Assembly: GCF_918797505.1 (NCBI RefSeq)
Contig: NC_092795.1
Coordinates: 15,549,131-15,613,130 of the forward strand
DNA: 64,000 nucleotides
Source of the DNA: Bemisia tabaci
Taxonomy: Eukaryota > Arthropoda > Insecta > Hemiptera > Aleyrodidae
Direction: 5' to 3'
Shown here: piece after piece, positions 25,532-36,100 of the stretch
Numbering within the stretch: the stretch's first letter is position 1
Layout of the letters: every line of letters starts with the position of its first letter
Position numbers and translations under genes: made by a program
The notes under the pieces: model-generated
Database searches by the model: none
The model's input: only the letters and a program-made list of their open reading frames with translations
Told to the model about the DNA's origin: nothing

Positions 25532-25630
25532 GTGTTCCGGGCTCAAAGGCCGAAACTGCCGGGTGTTGGAGCCGTTGCCTCGATCGCTCCGGGTGCTACG
25601 CCTGGAACTTTCGGCCTCTGAACCCGGAAC
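25532..25630. repeat. ~100 bp inverted repeat
   Basis: GGCTCAAAGGCCGAAACTGCC pairs imperfectly with GGAACTTTCGGCCTCTGAAC. GC-rich, noncoding. Confidence 0.5.
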
Positions 25631-26049
25631 GCGGGGGGCGCCTCCTGGCTGCTGCACGGTCCAACCCCCTTAGGACCGCGACCTGGACCATATTTCAAAT
25701 TTTCAAATGAAGCAGGCTTAATTAGAGGTCCACCCGTTCTTAAAGCTTTCCTCAATTGGCAGAAACGCCGAAAGTATGCTCTTAGCGAAAAAAAAGTCTG
25801 AAATCAGCGCGCTTTTACACTTTCTCTCAATTTTTGCAGAAGAAAAACAATTTTCTTTGGAAAAATTTCTTCACAAGCCGAGGGATTTTCTCATGCTTCC
25901 ATCGCGCGCCTGGGCATTTTTGCACCCCTACATAGATGAATTTGACGTCGTCGTCTCGAATGTAATAAAAAAAACATACTCAATCGCCAATCTTCGCCGT
26001 TTTTAGTAAAAGAGTCGCAAAATTCAACCGAGCCTATCAGATTCTAATC

Positions 26050-26362
26050 ACCAGGATATCTCCAAGTTCGGAATTTCGGGACAGTCCGGAAATAGTATTG
26101 ATTTTTGGGGCGGTCCGGAAGCACTGAAAAAGCGCAGAAATTCCGTAAGAGGGTCCGGAATTTTTCTCATTTTTTTGTCATTTTTGTCGCAATCAGAGCG
26201 AGAAGTTCAATTTTTGGGAATTTTTCAAATTTCATCAATTGGAGGTACTGAAAAAGTTCTGAAGTTTTCTGTTGCGGAGGTACCCACCGACTTTCTTGGG
26301 AATGTGCTGAAAAAGTACCGTAAGAGCACTGGTTTTTGGCTAGCCTGTAGTAGACCCCCTGA
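26050..26362 (+). mobile_element. Diverged CAGGGTGTCTAC-type element, copy 1
   Basis: Same interior as 30811-31085 (blocks GTCCGGAA, CTGAAAAAG, TTGGGAATGT). AATCAC flanks both sides. Ends are worn. Confidence 0.65.
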
Positions 26363-26388
26363 ATCACATCAAATCGATGCCTCGATTA

Positions 26389-26553
26389 CAGTGGCGTGGC
26401 GTGCTTTGCGATATATCGATTGTTATGCCATTTAAACCTATGGAAAAGGATCGATAAACAGGGTGTTCGCAGCGAACACCTTAATAATCGATTCTTTACC
26501 ATAGGTTTAAATGGCATAACAATCGATAGATCGCTATTCACGCCACGCTACTG
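26389..26553 (+). mobile_element. Palindromic hAT-type MITE, copy 5
   Basis: Starts CAGTGGCGTGGCGTGC and ends CACGCTACTG. Exact 8 bp duplication CTCGATTA at 26381-26388 and 26554-26561. The centre is a palindrome (GGTGTTCGC, one base, GCGAACACC). Confidence 0.95.
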
Positions 26554-27821
26554 CTCGATTAATGGAGCCATCGACTCGGTCTGTTGTGTAAGTTCTTTTC
26601 GGGGTCAGGGCGGCAACGTCGGGACCGAGTGTCGCCGTCGGTGGCGGAGTAGGACAACTCGCGGATTATTGCATTCGATGACGCGTCGAATCTGCGTAGT
26701 AAGTCGCGGCTCAACTCTCGCAAACGAGCTCTTTATCGAAACATTTTCGCGCTGCAACGGATTCAGCCGCCGAGCTGCAGTCTGTCAAAGTGCCCGCGGA
26801 CCTTGGCCCCCGCCTGGGGGGGGGGGGGGAGAGAGGAGCCGATCACTCTATTACTTGCGGAGTAGTAACGACACCCCCCTTCACCCGCCCCCGCGAACAT
26901 AACCCCCCCCCCCCCTTTGCGCGTACGCCACCACTCACGGCGACACTGGAAATTGTGTCAATGGCTCCCACCGCCTTGATTCCCTCTTAACTAAACAATA
27001 TGAGTTCGAACCTGTTGCATCCAGCCTCGATTGGATGAATTGTATCTCCTGTTTTAAATCCTCGCTGTGTCATAATCAATGGTGGCTTTGGGGTAAGGAA
27101 AGTCCTTTTAGGGGTGGAACATTATTATGGAGATGGGTGCAGGCCAGGGTGGCATGAAATGTAAGCAAGAAATGAAAGTTTAGATATTTCAGGAAAGTAT
27201 TTCATATTTTTCAGGGGCTAGAGTGTGCAACCCGCACTCAAACACACGAAAATAGAAGAAAGTCACGATTTTCACATTTTGCAAAACAAGAAAAGGAACC
27301 GGTATTTTTCCATATCTTTCATAAATTTCTGAAATTTCGTGAAATTTCAAGATTTTATTTTTCATGTTATTTTGCCACCTCGAATAAAATCTTAAAATTT
27401 CTCGTGAAATATTTATCAAATTTTAGAACGTAGTTTGCAAAATGTACAAATTCTTTCCTCTATTTTTGTTTGTTTGAGTGCTCCGGAGATGGGTCGAGAA
27501 TTTTGGATGAGGTTGTCATAGCTGCCAGCATGAAAACCAAATGTTGTAAGCGCTCCGTCGCTCGGAGGAAATTCCGTTTCGTTGTAACGGAGGTCGGCAG
27601 TAAGTTAAAAACTTCGACCAAAACTCGCGAAAATTTGCCCATAGCCTAGGCCATCCTCATCTTATCGATTCAAGTTTCAACCTGTAACCCTGTCAAAGGC
27701 ACGGTTGAGCGACATCGGCTCCGAATAATTCTTCCCCTCGTCAGAACAATAGAAACGGGGGTTAACTCCAGATCGCAATCTACCGATCATCGTCGGAACT
27801 GGTCAAGTGGCAGGAGTCAGG

Positions 27822-27983
27822 CAGTGGCGTGGCGCGCTTTGCGATGTATCGATTGATCTGCCATTTAAACCCATGGAAAGGATCGATTAACAGGGTGTTC
27901 GCAGCGAACACCTTAATTATCGATTCTTTACCATAGCTCCAAATGGGGAGGTATCGATAATCGATCATTCCGCCTCGCCACTG
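27822..27983 (+). mobile_element. Palindromic hAT-type MITE, copy 6
   Basis: Same family. Flanks GAGTCAGG (27814-27821) and GAGCCGGG (27984-27991) agree at six of eight bases, so the duplication is older. It lies 30 bp left of a Transib-type MITE. Confidence 0.88.
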
Positions 27984-28013
27984 GAGCCGGGAGAGGAGCG
28001 ACCGCGACCGTCG

Positions 28014-28245
28014 CACAGTGGGTCGAGTCAATTAGAGAGGTCGGACATGAAATTCTTTACTGAAACTGCAAATTTTGATGTTTATTTTGTCACATTTCAA
28101 ATTTCAAGGGGTGTTTCTTTAGGTAAATTTCACAAGGAAGCCGATGAAACTACTTTCAGAACCTCAAAATCTTGTATGACGGAGTTATGAGCTCTTAAAG
28201 TTTCCAAATTGTGTCCGATCTCTTCTATTGACTCGATCCACTGTG
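28014..28245 (+). mobile_element. Transib-type MITE copy c
   Basis: Starts CACAGTGGGTCGAGTCAAT and ends ATTGACTCGATCCACTGTG. Exact duplication CGTCG at 28009-28013 and 28246-28250. The first seven bases, CACAGTG, equal the V(D)J signal heptamer. Confidence 0.92.
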
Positions 28246-28696
28246 CGTCGGCGTCGACGAGACAACGACATCTTGTACAGGGTGCAAGAGCACGGTTCGA
28301 CGTCGGATACTACGCGTTTGGCAAGTTGCCCGCCACGTCCGGGGGGGCACCAGCACCACCGGGGGGAGGGGGGGGGGGGGGGGGGGGCCTGCAGCACCAA
28401 CACGTGTGCCGCTCGCTCCTAGTCGTGTGAACAGACGCCTGTCCACTGCACACTGCACGCTGCACTGCCCACGTCAAGATGGAAGCGTGATGCACTCCGA
28501 GAAACAATAGGGCTGCATTTAGCGGGAATGAAGCGGGTTTTTCGGTGTCGACGTCACGGTCGCGTCACAGGGATCGGGAGTTCGGGACACGCCTGCCTAC
28601 TGATTTTTCAAGATTTTTAAAAGGAAAGCGTCCAGCCCACCTACAAACTAGGGGCCTCAAAGAGGCTCATCGATGGAACTGTTGACTGTTGCCTTT

Positions 28697-28723
28697 CAAA
28701 GATCGTCGGGCCGACGATCTTTG
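28697..28723. repeat. Perfect 13 bp arm hairpin
   Basis: CAAAGATCGTCGG, one G, CCGACGATCTTTG. It could form a stem in RNA or be a small protein-binding palindrome; no function is shown. Confidence 0.7.
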
Positions 28724-29028
28724 AGGGTAACCGATGTGTTCGGGATACATCACAGATCAGATCTTGAAATGTTCAAGGCATTCCGTGCAGAAATGGCTGA
28801 GAAATAGAAGAATTAGTGCCAGTTTAAGAGTCCCAGTTTGTACCCGGGCTGGACTTGCAGGTTTGTTAATATTCAGTAAGATATTTAACCGTAGCATATT
28901 CCGATCGGAATGTTAGAAGGAGCCGACTTCACGACGCGAAAGAGTTGTGGAAGTTACACGCACGCACTCCGTTATTTCGCCTTCAATTTTTGAGGTAGGC
29001 CAAATAGTATGCATCTCGCAGCAATATC

Positions 29029-29294
29029 CATATCGACGGTGTAAGTCCGCAACCACGTGTCATCTCGGTTTGCGACGTCGCAGACTTCCCGTCATACTTT
29101 ACTTTTTAAACGGAAAACTACACAACGGCAACCCTTTAAACCCGCCGTGATTTTTCTTCTCTGTGCGAAGAAAATCCTGCAAAAACTTGAAGGAATGATG
29201 TCAATTTGTTCGCCTTTAAAAAAATAACATAGAGGCGGAGATTTTCAGACACCACAAACGGGATACGTGATTGCGGACTTACGCCGTCGATATG
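29029..29294 (+). mobile_element. 266 bp MITE with CATATCGACGGTGTAAGTCC ends
   Basis: Left end CATATCGACGGTGTAAGTCC; right end GGACTTACGCCGTCGATATG. Diverged copies lie at about 21788-21960 and inside the tandem units at 34190-34845, judged from shared CGGAAAACT, CTTCTCTGTG and ATTTGTTC blocks. Confidence 0.75.
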
Positions 29295-29782
29295 TTACCG
29301 TCTTCATGGTGCTGTTATGCGTTTGTATTGTGTATATTGTTTATGTCTTTAAAAAGATCGCAAATGTTACAGACACGTAAAAGTAATAACAAACTTATTA
29401 GTACATTTTAATGCCAAACTTGGCTGGCTAAGCTATTAAAGACATAGTGAATGTTATAAAAAACGAGCTACAAGCCGGTTCATTAGGCACTTCAATAATA
29501 GCTGTTGCCGCCTCCAAGTGGATGATAGCGGCACTCATTTTACAGGTTTTCCTTCAATTTCACAGTTAGGCAACAAACATACCAGACAGCGCGTATATCT
29601 ATCTATTCATAAAACTCCTTTAACTTGCTCCAATGAACTTTTTAAGGCTTGAATACTTAAAAATGGGTGTAAGCCTTCATTCTCCTAGCAACTTTCTAGA
29701 AAATCGCTGTTGTATTTTGTTGTAACTCAGGATTAATATATCCTGGGAACGGGGAGGTTTCCTCTCGGATCCCTCCAACCCA

Positions 29783-30015
29783 CACTGTGGATAGAGTCAA
29801 CTAGAGAGGTTGGACATGAAATTTTTTACTATATCTGCAATTTTTGATGTTAATTTCATCACATTTTAAATTTCAAGGGGTGCTTCTAGAAGAACATTTC
29901 ACGAATAAACCAATGGTACCACTTCTAGAACCCCAAAGTTTGGTACGAATGGAGTTGTAAGCTTTCAAGGTGTCCAAATTTTGTCCGACCTCTCCTGTTA
30001 ACTCGATCCACCGTT
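29783..30015 (+). mobile_element. Transib-type MITE copy d, next to the caspase first coding exon
   Basis: Same interior as copies a and c. Ends are worn (CACTGTGG and CCACCGTT) and the 5 bp flanks no longer match. It ends 49 bp before the inferred exon start at 30064, so it lies in the inferred leader intron or promoter of the caspase gene. Confidence 0.8.
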
Positions 30016-30101
30016 CGCCAGCTCGATTTTAATATGGAATTCGTTTTGTTCTCCTGTTCACAGATTTCCTACGGTGAAAATAGTTAAGTAATCTAGCTAG
30101 A

Positions 30102-33100
30102 ATGGAGGCAGAGACTGATCTAATTGAAACTTTGACTGAGAAAACGACGGCCATCACGATCAACAACGGGACCAACGGTAGCCAAGTGGTGATGGAGCGA
30201 CAGATGACGTCGAGCAACGCCGACCACAAAACGGTGGAGATCTTCAAATTCGAGCAGCACATCGACAAGCAAACGACCTATCAGGACTTCAACGACGAGG
30301 ACATCGACGACGAGGTCTTCGTCGAGGAGGAGGTAGCGAGCCGGCCGCGGCCGCGCGAACGACGCATCAGTGACGTCATCGATTGCATCGGGACCCCGCC
30401 CTCCCCCTCGCTCTTCTCGAAGCGCCACAGCTTCAACGATTTCCCGCTACCGCTGGGGAGCCCGGTGGGGCGCAACGTCCCCATCGTGATGCACCCCTCC
30501 ACGTCGGACTTCAACCTCAAGGGCAACTTCGGGCTCAACGGGAAGGGCGGGCAGTCGCCCCCGAGCGCCACCGCCTTCAACTTCTGCTCGCCGCCCTCGA
30601 CCCCGTTCTCGGATGGTGGTTATGGGAGCATCGGAGTCCCCACGCCGCCACCCCCGTCGGCCCTCGCCAGCCGCTCGGCGTCGCACTTCCGCTACAGCAC
30701 CACCAGCGTCGAGATGGTCACCACCAACGACCAGGTCGACGCCAAGCCCATCGTCGAGCACAACCCCCCGCCCTCCGAGCGCGTGTAAGTACCAAATTTT
30801 TTCTCACCATCAGGGTGTCTACAAGTCCGGAAAAAGTACCGAATTTTTAAGGGGGGTCCGGAAGTACTGAAAAAGTGCGGAAATTCTGCAAAAGGTCCGG
30901 AATTTTTTTCATTTTTCGGTCATTTTTGTCTCAATTTGAGTGAGAAATTCAAAATTCGTCAAATGGAAGTATTGAATAAGTACTGAATTTTTCTATCGAG
31001 GAGGTACTGAATTTTTTGGGAATGTACTGAAAAAGTACTGCAAAAGTACTGATTTTTGGCCCGCCTGTTTTAGTAGACACCCTGACCATTTTCACGTGCT
31101 GAGATCTTGACAAGGCAAAAGATCATCGGGGATCGCAGGGAAATATTAAAGGCCGTCCATCAGTGATGTCAGGGTCCCAGGGTGAAGTCTGAGAGCGCCT
31201 GATGTATACTGGAGTAAAGCGGGAATCAGGGTGAAATCGGTGCGAAGCGCTTATTTTAATGAGAATTCCGACCGAAAATGACATGGAGTACTGATATGAA
31301 GGGTGACTGATCCAACCCTGACGTCATTTCCAAGGGAGGTTCAACGCTGCCCAACATGTACTTGACATCAGACGAGGAAGTAAAAAATCGGAAAATTGGT
31401 GTGACAGCATTTATGTACGGTCTTCTTGGGTGAAATATGATCGAAAATTATTTCTTCTCAATTGATTTTTCACGATTTTGCAAGTTGTCACCACTCTCGA
31501 AACGATTATTTCAGGTAGTACTGAATAGAAACGTTTACGGGTGCAGCTGCAGCTCGTCATTTTGTTTATTCTTATTCTTATTCTTATTCTTATTCTTATT
31601 CTTATTCTTATTCTTATTCTTATTCTTATTCTTATTCTTATTCTTATTCTTATTCTTATTCTTATTCTTATTCTTATGTTAAGAAAACTGGGAAAAGATG
31701 TGAAATTTTCTATAGAGGAGTACACGTATCTCCAGTTTTCATACATAGCCCAAGCAGGTTCTTTTAAATGAGAAGGTAGATTGAAAAACGAAATGAATTG
31801 TAAAATGACAATGATGTTAAAAGCTTTTAGTTACTGTACACTGTTTTTTTTTATTTTTGTGCTTAACTTTGAAATACGTATCATATTTTGCTCGAAAACT
31901 TAAAGATAAACTCCGAATTTTGTGTGGGAACACTTGTGTACATGTTGAGTGCTAACTGCAACAAATAGTTCTCCCAGAAAATTATTTAAGCTCGCTTACA
32001 ATGTTTTTCCACCCTTGTCCTCATTTGTAGGTACATCATAAACTTCTGTATCAGTTTACATAGTTTCTTACAACACTTGAAAGAATTTCCAAACATTTTA
32101 AACATTAATAGTGTCTGTTCCTCTAAGGAAATTACAATATTTTCTCAAAATTAAAGTAACTGATTACATAAACTCAGCGAGGTTATGTCAATACTTAGTT
32201 TATTGAAAATATCGAAATTAAGTAATTTTTTTGTGTTCGAAATCACTGATCAAATCATTTTTATCCTGAAACAGACCCTGCATCGAAGCATCAATGCCTG
32301 TTCATGCTGATTCAGAAGAGTACAACATGAACCATGCTCGACGAGGCAAGGCAATAATTTTTAACCATGATAAATTTACCATGGCAAACATGAAAGATCG
32401 AATCGGATCTTCCACTGATGTCAAGAATCTGAATGCTGTTTTTACCAATCTTGGGTTTGAAGTGTTCATCTACGAAAATCTTGAGTGGACCAAGATGGAA
32501 TATTTGCTCCATAACTGTAAGTAGTTCTGTCTCTTCCTCAGTCCTTTATTTCTGCAAACATTCTTTGGAAAATGGATAAAATTAAGAACCTTTATCGGAA
32601 CCACAACAAAGAAATGAATTCACAATTCCAAAATGATGGTAAAGACAAACTATTTCTGTGTCCGTTTTTTTTTTTTATATATATATATTTCACTTTCTTA
32701 AGCCTTTATTTGTTGAAAAATGCGATTCGGAATTGCAATCTAATATGTAATTAGCAAGAAGGAGATTATAGCAAAAAACTGCACATGATTTTAGAATCTT
32801 TTCTTTCTTTTTTTTTTTTACCTTGACTCCAAACACTCAGGGTAATTTCCACAACAAATGTCCTTCTCTTCGTTTCATGAATAAAACAATATTCACTTTT
32901 CAACATTATAATCATAGAGAAAAAAAAGGAGGTGTTTGCATTTCGGGCATCTTGGAATTTTTTGATGACTTGATGACGTAGGTGGGTACAGTGTGAAGGG
33001 GACGTCCCTGTACCCAGCTGTACCCACCTACGTCATCAAGTCATCAAAATACTCCAAGATGCCCGAAATGCAAACACCTCCTTTTTTTTCTCTATGCATT

Positions 33101-36100
33101 ATAATAATGTCAGTAAGTTACTTGCGTTTGATCAAAAGTCCTCTTTTTCATTTTATTTTCTCTCTCAGACCCTATAATTAGTTTGAAGACCCTCTCATTC
33201 TTCTGAGAAGAATGATATCTCTCAAATTTGGTCTCTCAAACCGTCAGATACTCTCTGCTAACTTTGTTAATGTATTTGTCAAGTGAAGACAATTAAATTG
33301 TTTTTCTTTTGAGAAGGCTAAATAGTTAAAAAAAGATTTGAAAACTGGACATTGGATTATGTATGACTTTTGAATAAGACACTGCACCAAATTTACAAGA
33401 AATGAGACAGGGGTACATCACAGGGATAAAAAAGCACTTTTTTTTCTCCAACAAACGTCAAGGGTCTTCATGATGAAAAATTCTCAAGAGTGATACATTA
33501 GTAACACTACAGACTACAGGTCTGAGAAATGGGAGAAAGATCACGAGTGAAATATGATCCAATCTCTTATACAGAAGGTGACATCACACATTAGCAAGGT
33601 AGTGTGACGACATTCTATCATAGGAATCATCAGGAGATAGTGGTCTTTCTAAACTGATAAGGAATTAAAAAAATGAAATAAAACTCAAAATCGTAGGAAA
33701 AGTTGAATTTTGTGGAAGAGAGAGCTACAATGAGAGTAAGAGAGGTAGAAATAGAGAAGAAAATAATGGACTCGATATTTGTATGGTTGGTTGGTAGATA
33801 CGTTTATTAGGTGCTTTTAACAATTGAGCCATTAACACCTTAGAGGAGAGATCAAAATGGTGTAGTGCAGAATTAAAATTTAAAAAGAAGGGGTCACAAA
33901 AGGTAGTACAAAATTAAGAGTTAGGACAAGGAAAGAATACATTAAATTTGGAGATTAATTCGTTTGAAAAAGAGAGGGATTTCACGAAAATACTTTGAAA
34001 GGATGGTATGGAGATCAGAAAGTGGAATGACTAAATACTAAATGACTAAATATATGAAACTAAAAATCGTAGGAAAAGCTGAATTTTGTCGAAGAGAGAG
34101 CAACAATGAGAGTAAGAAGGGAAGAAATAGAGAAGAAAATAATTGACTTGATATTTGTATGTATGACTAAATACTTAATGGTATCCCAACCTACATCAAC
34201 ATTAGAACTCCCAAATGACGTATCTTGGTGTGCAACTTTCTGCCATATTTTATTTTTTAAACGGAAAACTTTTCAACACTAATTTTTAAAAACTTCAGTG
34301 AGTTTTCTTCTCTGTGAGAAACAAATTCTGAAACAACTTCTAGGAACGATGTTGATTTGTTCTCCTTCAAAAAAATATGATAGGAGCAGAGATTTTTACA
34401 CACTGCAAACAAGTTACTTCGTTCGGGAGTTTTACTGATAAGGAATTAAAAAAATGAAATGAAACTAAAAATCGTAGGAAAAGCTGAATTTTGTCGAAGA
34501 GAGAGCAACAATGAGAGTAAGAAAGGTAGAGAGAGAATAAAATAATGGACTTGATATTTGTATGTATGACTAAATACTTAATGGTATCCCAACCTACATC
34601 AACATCAGAGCTCCCAAATGACGTATCTTGGTGTGCAACTTTCTGTCATATTTTTTTTTTTAAATGGAAAACTTTTCAGCATTAATTTTTAAAAACTTCA
34701 GTGAGTTTTCTTCTCCGTGAGACATAAATTCTGAAACAACTTCTAGGAACGATGTTGATTTGTTCTCCTTCAAAAAAATATAATAGCAGAGATTTTTACA
34801 CACTGCAAACAAGTTACTTCGTTTGAGAGTTTTACCGTCGAAATGTGATACATTATTTACCTGTCACATTAGGCGAAAAGATTCCCACTACATTCTCATC
34901 ACTGGCTTGTTATCTGAGAAAACAATTTCTCTTTGACAGAGGTAGCATCAAGTTTATTGATAAAGCAAAAATTTTGAATCTTCCAAAAATTTTAGTCACG
35001 ATTCTGTGGCTCTTAGCTATTAAGGTAAATCCAGGCTTCGAACTTTGCAATTTGGCCACACGTCGTGCTGCTCAGAATTGCCGTAAATATTTGCCAAAAT
35101 AATAAAAACCTTAATACTTATTCTAGATTGGGGATCCAGGGGTCATAGCAACATACTTGAGGAACACTCAGTAATAAAATCTTTTCAAAATTCCCAAAAA
35201 TAAAGTCGTAACCACGGCGGAGAGTAATTCCCATTGCGGCAATGGGAGAGAGAGAGACAGAACATGGGGGATTCAGTTGCGCGCTCAGCCGCTGCCGCTG
35301 AGCTGAAAATTTCAACCGTACTTTCTCAGCGCTTGTAATTCTAATTGCCAATAGTTTTGGCTCAAAAAATCAAGCAAAAAATAATCTATATCCTGTGGAT
35401 CTGAATTCTGTAATTTGATCAATATTATATCAGTAACTGTCGAAGGAAAGTGAAATTTCTAGTGGTGATTGGTGGCACTATCTCTGATCTTGAATTTTCC
35501 CTAATTGAACCCTGGATTCACCTTAATATGCGTATTTAGTTCATTAGTGTCATCTAATTTTATTTCATTTCTTCTTCCCCAAAAAATCTCTTAACAGTGA
35601 GCCAAGAAGATCATTCAGATGCGGACTGTTTGGTCGTAATTGTGTTAACTCATGGTCTTGGACCAACTTACCTTGTTTCGGGAGATGTGCCTTATCCTGT
35701 GGAGAGTCTATGGACACCCTTCACGGCGGACAAGTGTGTAACTTTGGCAGGAAAGCCAAAGCTGTTTTTCATTCAGGTTAGTAAATCACAAAAAAACTTC
35801 TTCATTTTTCAATATTGTGCCTCAAGCCCCTGCCAAATGACAATATGTTTCATTTTGTCCCTATTCTATCTAATAGTATGTTACGAATTTTTGTTGATGT
35901 ATTCAACCATCCCGGGGACGTCCCGTAAAGGGTTGGCGGCAGGGCGTTGACGAAGAGATGTTGCGGTGTCAGTTGCCCGATAACCTCTGGGAAGACAGGC
36001 ATATGTGGCGTTTGGGTGTCGTAGAACGCCAGAGTGCGTTATAAAGCGACTTTATATATATATTCAACCATCCTCTTTTATTTCATTTATTTCTTCGAAT

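Noticed and set aside
30447..30870. Several long overlapping frames over caspase exon 1
   Set aside because: They are shadows caused by the high GC content of the coding exon; only the frame ending at the GTAAGT donor joins the caspase domain.
31411..31771. Long frames of Phe-Leu, Leu-Ile or Ile-Arg repeats
   Set aside because: They are translations of the TTATTC microsatellite in three frames.
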